A DNA stretch of 64,000 nucleotides from Negativicoccus succinicivorans (GCF_018372215.1 NZ_JAHAJN010000001.1:62001-126000); one strand, 5' to 3'. Counted from the stretch's first letter, positions 16,037-25,277 are shown. Numbers and translations are program-made. Notes: generated from the letters alone by a model not told the origin.

Positions 16037-16945
16037 TTGGTCGCAAGAAACGCGTGGATTTTACCCAAAATTGCGGCACATTACGATGCGCAGCTGGTAG
16101 ATCGCGGCGGCATTATCCGATTGATCGGTGAGCCGGAGTCGTTGGGGGCCGCACAACGCGTTATCGAAGATGTTTTGACTACGTTGTCATCGGGAAACAC
16201 CATTTCGGAAAGGCAATTGGAAACGGTGCTGCAGATGATTGACCAGGGGAAAGAGCATAAACTGCGCGACTTGCATGATGATACTGTAATGGTGACACGC
16301 GGCGGTAAAATTATTCGCCCGCGTACGGCCGGACAAAAAGCGTATGTGGATGCCATTCGCAACAATACGATTACATTCGGCATCGGTCCGGCGGGTACCG
16401 GCAAAACCTATCTTGCCGTTGCCTTAGCGGTATTTTATTTTCGCAACCATAATGTCAATCGAATCATTTTAACGCGTCCGGCAGTAGAAGCGGGTGAAAG
16501 TCTCGGCTTTTTGCCGGGGGACATGAATGAAAAAGTGGATCCCTATCTGCGCCCTCTATATGATGCCTTGGGGGATTTATTCGGTGGAGATGTATATATG
16601 CAGTTGCAAACTAAAGGAGCGATTGAAGTGGCTCCCTTGGCATACATGCGCGGTCGCACGCTGGAAGATTGCTTCGTAATCTTAGATGAAGCACAAAATA
16701 CGACACCGGAACAAATGAAAATGTTTTTAACGCGTTTGGGCAATCATTCCAAAATGGTCATTAACGGTGACGTGACACAGATCGATTTGCCGTCTCGACA
16801 AAAAAGCGGTCTGGAGCAGGCAGTCTCAATCGTCGAGAATTTGCGCGGGATTGCGCGTGTGGATTTTACTGCCGCCGATGTTGTTCGTAACGATTTGGTG
16901 GCACGAATTATTGATGCGTATGCCAAACAGGGGGATGTCAAATAA
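16037..16945 (+). CDS. phoH: PhoH family ATPase (YbeZ-like), start uncertain
   Basis: PhoH-type P-loop ATPase, probably an RNA-associated partner of YbeY. Walker A is GIGPAGTGKTYLAVALAV; Walker B is CFVILDEAQNTTPEQMKMF. The TTG at 16037 is the first ordinary start codon, giving 302 residues. But the family's N-terminal KH-like domain appears to begin earlier: the frame is open back to an in-frame TGA at 15980-15982 and encodes YTLTADHEKQLL before the TTG. The only strong Shine-Dalgarno (about 15971-15978) is near an ATT at 15989 and well before a CTG at 16010. The true start is therefore probably upstream and unusual. ybeY follows with no gap. Confidence 0.9.
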   Translation: MVARNAWILPKIAAHYDAQLVDRGGIIRLIGEPESLGAAQRVIEDVLTTLSSGNTISERQLETVLQMIDQGKEHKLRDLHDDTVMVTRGGKIIRPRTAGQKAYVDAIRNNTITFGIGPAGTGKTYLAVALAVFYFRNHNVNRIILTRPAVEAGESLGFLPGDMNEKVDPYLRPLYDALGDLFGGDVYMQLQTKGAIEVAPLAYMRGRTLEDCFVILDEAQNTTPEQMKMFLTRLGNHSKMVINGDVTQIDLPSRQKSGLEQAVSIVENLRGIARVDFTAADVVRNDLVARIIDAYAKQGDVK

Positions 16946-17422
16946 TTGAAAGTCATCATTGATTTTTTAAACGAAGAATTGGCACGGAAATACTCGGAAT
17001 GGCCGAAGATTATCGAAACCACATTGAGTAAAGGAGCCGAATGTCAGGAGATCCCACCGGAAGCGGAACTCGGCGTGACGTTGGGGGATGATGAGTATCT
17101 GCGGATGTTAAATCGCGAATATCGAAACATTGATCGGCCCACCGACGTGCTTTCGTTTGCCTTGAATGAAGGAGAAGAAGATTCGTCTGACGAAGAAATG
17201 TTATTGGGGGACATCGTCATTTCCGTCGATCGGGTTTTATCACAGGCACAGGAATATGGGCACAGCGAAACCAGAGAGTTGGCGTACTTGGCGATTCACG
17301 GTCTGATGCATATTATGGGCTATGACCACGAGAAACCGGAAGATAAAAAAGAAATGCGGGTCGCAGAAGAGGAAGTTTTGCATGCGCTCGGTATTACGCG
17401 GGAGGATATTCATGACGTGTGA
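16946..17422 (+). CDS. ybeY: Endoribonuclease YbeY (16S rRNA maturation)
   Basis: A 158-residue UPF0054 metalloprotein. The zinc site is the three-His motif HGLMHIMGYDH near residues 115-125. It takes part in 16S rRNA 3'-end processing and ribosome quality control. The start is a TTG directly after the phoH stop, so translation is probably coupled. An acidic insertion (EGEEDSSDEEM) precedes the conserved LLGDIVISVDR. The phoH-ybeY-era order is common in Firmicutes. Confidence 0.94.
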   Translation: MKVIIDFLNEELARKYSEWPKIIETTLSKGAECQEIPPEAELGVTLGDDEYLRMLNREYRNIDRPTDVLSFALNEGEEDSSDEEMLLGDIVISVDRVLSQAQEYGHSETRELAYLAIHGLMHIMGYDHEKPEDKKEMRVAEEEVLHALGITREDIHDV

Positions 17423-17801
17423 TCAGGATCTTTTGCAGGCGGCAAAGGAGGCGGCGGAGAACGCTTATGCGCCGTATTCGCACTTCCCCGTCGGCGCTGC
17501 ATTGCTGACGAAAACCGGTACAGTTTTTACCGGCTGTAATGTCGAAAACAGTTCTTACGGATTGACGCAATGCGCCGAGCGTAATGCGATTATGGCTGCC
17601 GTTTCGCAGGGGGAGCGGACATTCGTTACGCTGGCGCTTTTTAGTCCGCGAAAACAGGATCTAATGCCGTGCGGGGCCTGTCGGCAGGTAATGGCGGAAT
17701 TTGGCATTCCGCGTCTCATCACGGGAACATCACAGGCGTTTAAAGAGTTTGCTTTAGAAGATTTGTTACCGTATGCTTTTGGAAAGGAACAATTGGAATG
17801 A
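17412..17801 (+). CDS. cdd: Cytidine deaminase
   Basis: A 129-residue zinc-dependent deaminase of cytidine and deoxycytidine. The motifs are CAERNAIMAAV (catalytic Glu and first Cys) and MPCGACRQVMAEF (two Cys ligands), with PYSHFPVGAAL at the start. The ATG at 17412 lies 11 bases inside ybeY with GGGAGGA upstream; an upstream in-frame codon at 17322 is inside ybeY. It overlaps era by 4 bases. Confidence 0.95.
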   Translation: MTCDQDLLQAAKEAAENAYAPYSHFPVGAALLTKTGTVFTGCNVENSSYGLTQCAERNAIMAAVSQGERTFVTLALFSPRKQDLMPCGACRQVMAEFGIPRLITGTSQAFKEFALEDLLPYAFGKEQLE

Positions 17802-18688
17802 ATGGTGTATTTCGCTCTGGTTTTATTGCCTTGATCGGACGGCCCAATGTTGGGAAATCCACTTTGCTCAACCGTATTTTGCAGCAAAAGATTTCTATCG
17901 TTTCGGATAAAGCGCAGACTACGCGCGATAAAATTATGGGAGTTTATACCCAACCCGATTTTCAAATGGTATTTGTCGATACGCCGGGGATTCATAAACC
18001 GCGTCACAAATTGGGTGAAAAAATGCGTAAAGAGGCATTGGATGCACTGAATGAGGTGGATGCGGTTCTCTTTATGGTGGCGGCTGACGAGCGCTTCGGA
18101 CCGGGGACGCAGTATATTTTAGATCGGTTACAAACGCTTACGATTCCTGTGTATTTAGCGATTAACAAAATGGATCAGATTACACCGGAAAAATTATTAC
18201 CTTTAATTGACAACTATCGACAAAAATTTAACTTTACTGAAATTATACCGATTTCGGCGCGTGACGGATATCAAGTTGACACATTGTTAGATGTGCTCCG
18301 TGATCATTTACCTGAAGGACCGCAATATTATCCGGACGATATGGTTACCGATCGACCGGAACGCAATATTATGGCGGAACTGATTCGGGAAAAAATTCTG
18401 CATATGACGCGAGATGAAGTGCCTCATGCAATCGGTGTGGAAATGGAAGAAATCGCGCAAAGGAAAAACGGTAAGTGGTATGTACGCGCGGTTATTTATG
18501 TGGAACGCGACTCACAAAAACGGATCATTATCGGTAAAAACGGTGCGCTTTTGCGAGCTATCGGGGCGGAAAGCCGAGCGGATATTGAAAAATTAATGAA
18601 CGGCTCGGTTTACTTAGATTTGTGGGTAAAAGTAGCGCCGGATTGGCGTAATAAAGACCGCATGTTAAAAGAATTGGGGTATGAATAA
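17798..18688 (+). CDS. era: GTPase Era
   Basis: A 296-residue ribosome-assembly GTPase. The G1 motif is GRPNVGKSTLLNRIL, G3 is DTPGIHKPRHKLGEKM and G4 is NKMD, followed by a C-terminal KH domain (IIIGKNGALLRAIGAESR) that binds the 3' end of 16S rRNA. It functions together with YbeY, encoded two genes upstream. Confidence 0.97.
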   Translation: MNGVFRSGFIALIGRPNVGKSTLLNRILQQKISIVSDKAQTTRDKIMGVYTQPDFQMVFVDTPGIHKPRHKLGEKMRKEALDALNEVDAVLFMVAADERFGPGTQYILDRLQTLTIPVYLAINKMDQITPEKLLPLIDNYRQKFNFTEIIPISARDGYQVDTLLDVLRDHLPEGPQYYPDDMVTDRPERNIMAELIREKILHMTRDEVPHAIGVEMEEIAQRKNGKWYVRAVIYVERDSQKRIIIGKNGALLRAIGAESRADIEKLMNGSVYLDLWVKVAPDWRNKDRMLKELGYE

Positions 18689-20027
18689 TAATATGCTCAT
18701 TGCTCATCTCCTCACGCCTTGGGGAGCGTTTTGGTCGATATTGGCAGTTCTTTTTTTGATGATGGCAACTATTTTAGTCATTGCGAAATATTCTTTTATC
18801 CGTTTGCGTCGTGAATATGTGCAAGAACTTGCAGCGGAGGAGGAAGAACCGAAATGGTCACGCATATCGAACTTTTATGATTCACCGAATCGGTATTTAG
18901 GGACTATTCAATGGGCTTTGCTGGTTGTGACACTGCTTTACTATTACAGCATTTATCAGTGTTGGATGCTGCTCACACCACCGACAATACAGTGGCTCTG
19001 GGGTGAGTGGATACTTTCTTTGGTTGTGCTTTTGGTTGCCGTCACTTTATTTTGGATTGTCGCAGGTTTAATTCCTAAAGCAGTAGCTTTGCAGAATGCA
19101 TTGAAATGGCTGCCACGCACGGCAGGAATCGTGCGTATTTTACATCAAATATGTGCCCCGATTATATGGCTGGGCGAACGCTTAGCCACCATGTATTTGC
19201 ATACGCACGATCTGACGCTGACAAATGAGGTGGAAATGCCGCGCACGGAAGCGGAAATCCGCCTGCTTTTTAACGAGGGACATTTGAGCGGCCAATTGGA
19301 TGAGCGGGAAGGCGAACTGATCAAAAATGCGTTCACTTTTGTGGACCGTTTGGCTCGTGAGGTAATGATTCCGCGTCCTGATATGTCGGTACTTTATTAT
19401 GAAGACAGTTTGGAGACGATGCGGGAAGCGATTCGCACTTCACGCCACACACGATATCCTTTGTGTGACGGTGATAAAGATCATATTATCGGCCTTATCC
19501 ACGTCAAAAACTTTATGGAGTTGTATATTACCGGTAAGCCGCAGTTAAAGCAGATTATCAGTGAAATTCTCATCATCCCGGAAGTTATGCCGATCTTTGA
19601 TCTCTTGCAATTGATGCGTACCCGGCGTATTTATCTTGCGGCGGTCGTGGATGAATTTGGCGGGACCGTCGGATTGGTTGGGTTGGAGGATATTATCGAA
19701 GAGCTTGTCGGTGATATTCAGGACGAACATGAACCCGAATCGTTGGCTGCGATTCTCGAACTGGATGAAGATCACTTTGAATTTGACGGCAATGTTATTT
19801 TGGAAGATGTAGAAAAATTATTAGATGTTGACTTTGCGGAAGTGGAAGCGGACACAATCGGCGGATATGTATTTGCCTTATTGGAACGTATTCCGCGCAA
19901 CGGTGATCATATCGTTATTGACGGTTGGGATTTTTGCGTCACTAAAGTTAACGGTTTCCGTATTGTGCGCCTTTTGGTGACTCGCGTGCTCAACGAGGAG
20001 CCTGATGTTGATGACGAACACGAATAA
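18681..20027 (+). CDS. CNNM/CorC-type membrane protein with CBS pair
   Basis: A 448-residue protein of the hemolysin-like/TlyC family. The N-terminal DUF21-type membrane region has helices near residues 5-33, 74-95 and 112-140. Two CBS domains follow (from about residue 215, MIPRPDMSVLYYEDSL and IPEVMPIFDLLQLM), then a CorC_HlyC domain (DTIGGYVFALLERIPRNGD). Members are linked to magnesium or cobalt efflux; substrate here is unknown. ATG at 18681 overlaps era; 18693 is an alternative. Confidence 0.88.
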   Translation: MNNNMLIAHLLTPWGAFWSILAVLFLMMATILVIAKYSFIRLRREYVQELAAEEEEPKWSRISNFYDSPNRYLGTIQWALLVVTLLYYYSIYQCWMLLTPPTIQWLWGEWILSLVVLLVAVTLFWIVAGLIPKAVALQNALKWLPRTAGIVRILHQICAPIIWLGERLATMYLHTHDLTLTNEVEMPRTEAEIRLLFNEGHLSGQLDEREGELIKNAFTFVDRLAREVMIPRPDMSVLYYEDSLETMREAIRTSRHTRYPLCDGDKDHIIGLIHVKNFMELYITGKPQLKQIISEILIIPEVMPIFDLLQLMRTRRIYLAAVVDEFGGTVGLVGLEDIIEELVGDIQDEHEPESLAAILELDEDHFEFDGNVILEDVEKLLDVDFAEVEADTIGGYVFALLERIPRNGDHIVIDGWDFCVTKVNGFRIVRLLVTRVLNEEPDVDDEHE

Positions 20028-20691
20028 TTGGCAAAATTATGAAGGATTTGTGTTGGCTGCACGGGATGCCGGTACCGCCGGTAAAAAACTTACTCTTTGG
20101 ACCAAAGAAGCGGGCAGAGTTTTTATATTCGCACCACAAGCAAGACGCAAGGCCAATTATATTGGCTACTTGGTACCGGCTGCTTTTTTACGTTGTACCG
20201 TAGCAGCTGATATTGAAGGCTATCGTTTGTTGCAAGCCGATGGACGAGCACTGACGGATACGTGGCAATGGACGTATCCTATGTGGCAAGTTTATTATTT
20301 CCTGGTACACATGACTGAGGAGCTTTTCGCATCGGGACAAGCGGATGCACAGGTATATCATTTATGGGAGCAGTACCTGACGGCGCTTTCCCGTAAAGAT
20401 TTGGCAATAGCAACATTAATCGCTGCCTGGCAACTTTTAGGTATTGCCGGTTATGATCCGCAGACGGTTTTGCAGGAAAAGCAATTTCTGCCGCTTTCCG
20501 ATACAGGTCGCCAAACGCTATTTGCCATTTTACATGCTACGTGGCAGGATGGACCGCAACTTTTTTCTCGGCAGGGATTAACGGAGGCGGCGGATGCATT
20601 ATTATATTATTTGACGAATTATGTGGAGATCGCTACCCAATTTACGAATGTTTTCACATTTGCGCAAAAGGGCATTGACAATAAAATTTGA
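20005..20691 (+). CDS. recO: DNA repair protein RecO
   Basis: A 228-residue RecO with an N-terminal OB fold (YEGFVLAARDAGTAGKKLTLWTKE begins it, split here as a short quote: YEGFVLAARDAGTAGK) and a helical C-terminus. It loads RecA onto SSB-coated DNA with RecR. The four-Cys zinc site of some RecO proteins is absent. GAGGAG precedes the ATG at 20005; 20011 is an alternative. It overlaps the CBS protein gene by 23 bases. Confidence 0.85.
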   Translation: MLMTNTNNWQNYEGFVLAARDAGTAGKKLTLWTKEAGRVFIFAPQARRKANYIGYLVPAAFLRCTVAADIEGYRLLQADGRALTDTWQWTYPMWQVYYFLVHMTEELFASGQADAQVYHLWEQYLTALSRKDLAIATLIAAWQLLGIAGYDPQTVLQEKQFLPLSDTGRQTLFAILHATWQDGPQLFSRQGLTEAADALLYYLTNYVEIATQFTNVFTFAQKGIDNKI

Positions 20692-20703
20692 GTTTGCTAT
20701 ATT
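20675..20703 (+). promoter_or_regulatory. Promoter of the glyQS T-box transcript
   Basis: TTGACA (20675-20680), a 17-base spacer and TATATT (20698-20703), overlapping the 3' end of recO. This is a near-consensus sigma-A promoter placed just before the T-box leader. Confidence 0.8.
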
Positions 20704-20711
20704 TTTAGTAA

Positions 20712-20917
20712 TTAAGCGATGATAAAGAGTAGTACTTTGGCGATAGCGAGGCAAGGATAGTGGAAGCTTGCCACACAAAGGAAGGCGCTTTGGAGCTGCG
20801 GCAGGAAATCGTAAGATAGTAAAGGCCGCTATATCATTAAGTGGGTCAATGACCAATGAGGGTGGAACCGCGGGTATACTCGTCCCTGTAACAATTGTTA
20901 CAGGGACTTTTTTATTT
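20712..20917 (+). ncRNA. T-box leader, glycine (glyQS)
   Basis: The conserved T-box AGGGTGGAACCGCG lies at about 20859-20872 and is followed by a perfect 26-base terminator hairpin (20882-20907) and a U run. Upstream, Stem I contains an apical hairpin (GGCAAG with CTTGCC) and a candidate specifier GGC at 20784-20786 after GAA, matching tRNA-Gly(GCC). Uncharged tRNA-Gly should favour the antiterminator and allow glyQ-glyS expression. The specifier assignment is less sure than the T-box itself. Confidence 0.93.
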
Positions 20918-20937
20918 GCAAAGCAGAGGAGGAAATG

Positions 20938-21822
20938 ATGACCTTCCAAGAAATGATTTTGACATTACAACGCTATTGGTCGGAAGCAGGTTGTTTGATT
21001 CAGCAGCCGTACGATGTGGAAAAAGGTGCCGGTACGATGAATCCTGCGACATTTTTGCGGGCATTGGGGCCGGAACCGTGGCACGTAGCGTATGTTGAGC
21101 CGTCACGGCGTCCGGCGGATGGTCGCTATGGCGATAATCCTAATCGACTGTATCAACATCACCAATTTCAGGTAATTATGAAGCCGTCTCCCGATCGGAT
21201 CCAGGAAATGTACTTGGAAAGTTTGGAAAAACTCGGTATTCGCACAATCGAACACGACATTCGCTTTGTCGAAGATAATTGGGAATCGCCGACATTAGGA
21301 GCCTGGGGATTGGGCTGGGAAGTATGGCTTGACGGTATGGAAATCACTCAGTTCACTTATTTCCAACAGGTGGGCAGCGTTGATATGAATCCGGTTGCCG
21401 TCGAAATTACTTACGGCTTGGAACGTCTTGCCATGTATATCCAAGGCAAGGAAAATGTGTATGATATCGTCTGGTCCGGCGATGTTACTTACGGCGATAT
21501 TTTCCATCAAAATGAATATGAGCAGTCTGTCTATAATTTTGAGTTGGCAGATATTAACCTTTTGTTTGATTTATTCAATAAATATGAAGCGGAAGCGGTA
21601 CGTATTATTGGTGCCGGTAAAGTTTTGCCGGCGTATGATTATGTATTGAAATGTTCGCATGTTTTCAACCTTTTGGATGCGCGTGGCGCCATCAGTATCA
21701 GTGAACGCACTGCGTTTATCGGACGCGTGCGTAAACTGGCCAGACTTTGTGCGCATGCCTACCTTGTACAGCGTGAAGAACTGGGATATCCGTTGTTGAA
21801 AGGAGCGTCTCGGCATGAATAA
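20938..21822 (+). CDS. glyQ: Glycyl-tRNA synthetase alpha subunit
   Basis: A 294-residue class-II catalytic subunit of the tetrameric bacterial GlyRS. It starts MTFQEMILTLQRYWSEAGC and contains the family blocks PYDVEKGAGTMNPATFLR and EPSRRPADGRYGDNPNR. GGAGG is 5 bases before the ATG at 20938 (20935 is a possible alternative). It is regulated by the T-box upstream and overlaps glyS by 8 bases. Confidence 0.97.
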   Translation: MTFQEMILTLQRYWSEAGCLIQQPYDVEKGAGTMNPATFLRALGPEPWHVAYVEPSRRPADGRYGDNPNRLYQHHQFQVIMKPSPDRIQEMYLESLEKLGIRTIEHDIRFVEDNWESPTLGAWGLGWEVWLDGMEITQFTYFQQVGSVDMNPVAVEITYGLERLAMYIQGKENVYDIVWSGDVTYGDIFHQNEYEQSVYNFELADINLLFDLFNKYEAEAVRIIGAGKVLPAYDYVLKCSHVFNLLDARGAISISERTAFIGRVRKLARLCAHAYLVQREELGYPLLKGASRHE

Positions 21823-23860
21823 TACTTTATTGTTCGAAATCGGTACGGAAGAAATTCCGGCGAAATTTATGCCGCGTATTCTTGATGAATTGCGTACGCG
21901 GGCGGAAACAATGCTTGCCGATGCTCGTTTATCGTTTGCCTCGTTAAAAACAGTCGGAACACCACGACGTCTGGCACTCATTGTGGAGGATTTAGCAGAT
22001 CGTCAGCCGGACATGGTTGAAGAAAATCGTGGGCCGTCGGTAGCCATCGCGTTTGATGAAAATCACAACCCGACCAAAGCTGCACAGGGATTTGCTCGCG
22101 GTCAAGGCATCCATCCTTCTGAACTGATCGAAAGAGATAATTACGTGTATGCGCACATCAAAAAAGAAGGTCAAACGGCGCAGGTTATTTTGGTGAACTT
22201 GTTACCGGAATTGATCCAATCGCTACAATTCCCCAAAAGCATGAAGTGGGGGAGCGAAAGCTTCCGTTTTGTACGTCCGATTCGCTGGCTCGTGGCGCTT
22301 TTTAATGCGGAAGTGATCCCATTTACACTCGCGGGCGTGGCCTCTGGAAATACCACTCGCGGGCATCGTTTCCTGGGGGAAGAAAATGTCGTAGTTCCCC
22401 AAGCAAGCGATTATGATCAGATGTTGCGCGAGCAGCATGTTATCGTCGATCCCTCCGAACGTCGTCTGATGATTACCCAAGGTTTGCAAAAGCTTGCTGA
22501 AGAACAGCATGCGACTGTGGTGGAAGATGAAGATCTGTTAACGGAAATCGTCTTCCTTGTCGAATATCCGACACCGCTTTGCGGTCATTTTGAAGAACGC
22601 TATTTAGAGCTGCCGGAAGCGGCAGTGGTTACGCCGATGAAAGATCATCAACGCTATTTTCCGCTGCGTGATCGGGAAGGCCGACTCTTACCACTGTTTT
22701 TGACAGTACGTAACGGCTCCGATGAACATTTGGATACTGTACAGGCGGGTAATGAAAGAGTCTTACGAGCTCGTTTGGCGGATGCGGAATTCTTCTTTAA
22801 TGAGGATCGTAAAAAGAGTTTGGTCGATCGATATGATGCATTGCAACGTATCGTTTATCAGGAAAATCTCGGAACGATGCAAGATAAAACCGAGCGTTTG
22901 CAAAAGATTACGCAAGCGCTCGGTGAAGCGTATGCGCTGACGCCGGAGGAAAAGAAATTATTGCAACGTGCGACACATCTCGCCAAAACCGATTTGGCGA
23001 CAGCACTTGTTACAGAGTTCACGGAATTGCAAGGGGAGATCGGTAAAGAATACGCTCTGTTGGACGGTGAACCGGAAGAAACGGCGCAAGCAATCTTTGA
23101 ACAATACTTACCGCGATTTGCAGGCGACATCTTGCCCTCTACCAAGCTGGGTGAAGTATTGAGCCTTGCCGATAAATTGGATAATATCGTCGCGACATTC
23201 AGTCAGGGGCATGCACCGACCGGCTCACAAGATCCGTTTGCGTTGCGCCGGCAGGCGATCGGGATTGTGCAAATCGCCGTCCAAAGTAAAACTCACTGGT
23301 GTTTACGTAAAATGGTTGCTGCCGTTGCCAAAACACTCGGTGACGTGCCGGCAGATGTGCAGGAGCAAGTGGTTGCTTTTATAATGCAACGACTGCAAAC
23401 AATTTTGAGCGATGAGAGCTTGTCATACGATCAAATCGATGCCGTTCTTGCAGGGGATGATACTGATATTTACAGTGTCTACGGTAAAGCGCACGCGTTG
23501 GCAGACACCGGATTTGTCAAAGATATGGAACTTCGCCAAGCGTTTCGTCGTGTCGTGAATTTGGTAAAAGAACCGCAGCAGGGGAAAGTTCAATCGGAGC
23601 TTTTTGAAAGTGATGAAGAGAAAAAATTGTATGCTGCGTATGAATTGGCAGCCCCCAAAATTGAAGCCGCTTATGCGAACCAGGATTATGCTGCCGTGTA
23701 TCAGGAGTTACAGCCGTTAGTCGCACCGATTAATGAATTTTTTGATCATGTCATTGTCATGGCGGATAGCGAAAAAATTCGCCAAAACCGCTTGCTGATC
23801 TTGCAAAACATTGCCGATTTGCTTACGACATGGTTCGATATTAAAAAACTAGTAGAATAG
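21815..23860 (+). CDS. glyS: Glycyl-tRNA synthetase beta subunit
   Basis: A 681-residue beta subunit, of usual length, needed for tRNA binding. LLFEIGTEEIPAKFMP at the N-terminus and PFALRRQAIGIVQI are family signatures; the HD-like and anticodon-binding parts lie C-terminal. Its start is inside the end of glyQ with AAAGGAG upstream. Confidence 0.97.
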   Translation: MNNTLLFEIGTEEIPAKFMPRILDELRTRAETMLADARLSFASLKTVGTPRRLALIVEDLADRQPDMVEENRGPSVAIAFDENHNPTKAAQGFARGQGIHPSELIERDNYVYAHIKKEGQTAQVILVNLLPELIQSLQFPKSMKWGSESFRFVRPIRWLVALFNAEVIPFTLAGVASGNTTRGHRFLGEENVVVPQASDYDQMLREQHVIVDPSERRLMITQGLQKLAEEQHATVVEDEDLLTEIVFLVEYPTPLCGHFEERYLELPEAAVVTPMKDHQRYFPLRDREGRLLPLFLTVRNGSDEHLDTVQAGNERVLRARLADAEFFFNEDRKKSLVDRYDALQRIVYQENLGTMQDKTERLQKITQALGEAYALTPEEKKLLQRATHLAKTDLATALVTEFTELQGEIGKEYALLDGEPEETAQAIFEQYLPRFAGDILPSTKLGEVLSLADKLDNIVATFSQGHAPTGSQDPFALRRQAIGIVQIAVQSKTHWCLRKMVAAVAKTLGDVPADVQEQVVAFIMQRLQTILSDESLSYDQIDAVLAGDDTDIYSVYGKAHALADTGFVKDMELRQAFRRVVNLVKEPQQGKVQSELFESDEEKKLYAAYELAAPKIEAAYANQDYAAVYQELQPLVAPINEFFDHVIVMADSEKIRQNRLLILQNIADLLTTWFDIKKLVE

Positions 23861-23861
23861 C

Positions 23862-23890
23862 TTGCTTTATTAAGGGTGATATGATAAAAT
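23862..23890 (+). promoter_or_regulatory. Promoter of rplS with overlapping palindrome
   Basis: TTGCTT (23862-23867), a 17-base spacer and TAAAAT (23885-23890). A perfect 7-bp inverted repeat (GTGATAT 23876-23882, ATATCAC 23889-23895, 6-base spacer) straddles the -10 box. Confidence 0.7.
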
Positions 23891-23895
23891 ATCAC

Positions 23896-23961
23896 TGTTA
23901 TTTTGGATAGTCCTCTGTTCACCAGGTGGTGGGCAAGAATGTCCGGTAGGAGGAGAACGAT
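23896..23961 (+). promoter_or_regulatory. rplS leader, candidate L19 autoregulatory element
   Basis: The short leader contains CACCAGGTGGTG, able to form a small hairpin, and TCCTCT (23911-23916), which is complementary to the Shine-Dalgarno AGGAGGA (23948-23954). Pairing would mask the ribosome-binding site. Firmicutes rplS genes often carry an L19 leader; whether this is that family is not verified here. Confidence 0.45.
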
Positions 23962-24303
23962 ATGAACATCATTCAACAATTGGAACAAGAACAGTTGCGT
24001 TCGGACATTCCGGATTTCCGTGCCGGTGATACGGTTCGCGTCCACGCCAAAGTCGTCGAAGGTAATCGTGAACGTATTCAGATTTTTGAAGGCGTTGTCT
24101 TGGCGCGCAAAAATGGCGGTGTCCGTGAAACTTTCACAGTGCGTCGTATTGCGTCCGGCGTCGGTGTAGAACGTACATTCCTTGTACATTCCCCGCGTGT
24201 GGCCAAAATCGAAGTCAAAAACCGCGGCATCGTACGTCGCGCAAAACTGTACTATCTGCGTCGTTTGACCGGTAAAGCGGCTCGTATTCGTGAACGTCGC
24301 TAA
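23962..24303 (+). CDS. rplS: 50S ribosomal protein L19
   Basis: A 113-residue L19 with the family blocks FRAGDTVRVHAKVVEGNRER, IQIFEGVVLARKNGG and SPRVAKIEVKNRGIVRRAKL. It is monocistronic here, with its own promoter and terminator, rather than in the common trmD-rplS arrangement. Confidence 0.98.
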   Translation: MNIIQQLEQEQLRSDIPDFRAGDTVRVHAKVVEGNRERIQIFEGVVLARKNGGVRETFTVRRIASGVGVERTFLVHSPRVAKIEVKNRGIVRRAKLYYLRRLTGKAARIRERR

Positions 24304-24312
24304 GAGTAAGTG

Positions 24313-24343
24313 AAAAGGACTGTATATACAGTCCTTTTTTTAT
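24313..24343 (+). terminator. Terminator after rplS
   Basis: A 26-base perfect palindrome (24313-24338), core GGACTGTATATACAGTCC, followed by a T run. Confidence 0.9.
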
Positions 24344-24410
24344 ATAATAAAATAGAAGAGGCATTGTCGATTATTGATTTATCATAGGATATAAATAAAG
24401 GAGGTGCATC

Positions 24411-25277
24411 ATGCTTATCCAATGGTTTCCCGGGCACATGGCCAAAGCGCAACGTCTAATTAAAGAGCAGCTAAAAGCTATCGATGTCGTCGTGGAGCTG
24501 AGGGATGCACGTGTGCCCGCTTCGAGCGAAAATCCGTTGCTGCGTGAACTGATTCAGACAAAGCCACGGATTTTATTATTAAATAAAGCCGATTTGGCAG
24601 ATCCCAAAATTTCTGCACAATGGCAACAATATTTTGCCAAGCGAGGAATTACGACGCTACTCATAGACAGCACGTCTAAGTCCAGTCGTAAGCGTTTGAT
24701 TCAGGAAATTCGGCAAGCGGCAGCACCATTACTTGAACGCTGGAAGCGTCGAGGTATTCGAGCGCGTTCCGTGCGTACGATGATTTTAGGGATTCCCAAC
24801 GTCGGTAAATCGACGCTTATTAATACGCTGGCTAAAAGTTATATTGCTCATACGGCCAATCGTCCCGGTAAAACGCGCGGCCAACAGTGGGTAAAGTTGG
24901 CGGATGGCGTTGAATTGATGGATACACCGGGTGTTTTATGGCCGAAGTTTGAAGATCCTGTGGTGGGTCAAAAGTTGGCCGCCACCGGCGCCATCACCGA
25001 TGAAGTGTTTGATGCGGAAGATGTAGTCAGAAATCTGCTGACTTATATCGATGAAAACTACCCGGGTGCTCTTATGGAACGCTATGGAATTCAAACAGAA
25101 TCGGGGACACCTGATGAATGGTTAACGGAAATTGCTAAAAAACGAGGTGCATTGCTACCCAAAGGTGAATATGACCACCATAAGGCACGCCAATTCGTTT
25201 TGGGTGATTTTCGTCAATTACGGCTGGGTAAAATCAGTTTAGAGACCCCGCCTGCCGAGGCAAGCCAAAATGGCTGA
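24411..25277 (+). CDS. rbgA: Ribosome biogenesis GTPase RbgA (YlqF)
   Basis: A 288-residue circularly permuted GTPase for late 50S assembly. The permuted order is visible: G4 LLLNKADLAD near residue 60, G1 ILGIPNVGKSTLINTLA near residue 128 and G3 MDTPGVLWP near residue 168. WFPGHMAKA at the N-terminus is diagnostic. AAGGAGGTG precedes the ATG. Its end overlaps rnhB by 8 bases. Confidence 0.96.
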   Translation: MLIQWFPGHMAKAQRLIKEQLKAIDVVVELRDARVPASSENPLLRELIQTKPRILLLNKADLADPKISAQWQQYFAKRGITTLLIDSTSKSSRKRLIQEIRQAAAPLLERWKRRGIRARSVRTMILGIPNVGKSTLINTLAKSYIAHTANRPGKTRGQQWVKLADGVELMDTPGVLWPKFEDPVVGQKLAATGAITDEVFDAEDVVRNLLTYIDENYPGALMERYGIQTESGTPDEWLTEIAKKRGALLPKGEYDHHKARQFVLGDFRQLRLGKISLETPPAEASQNG

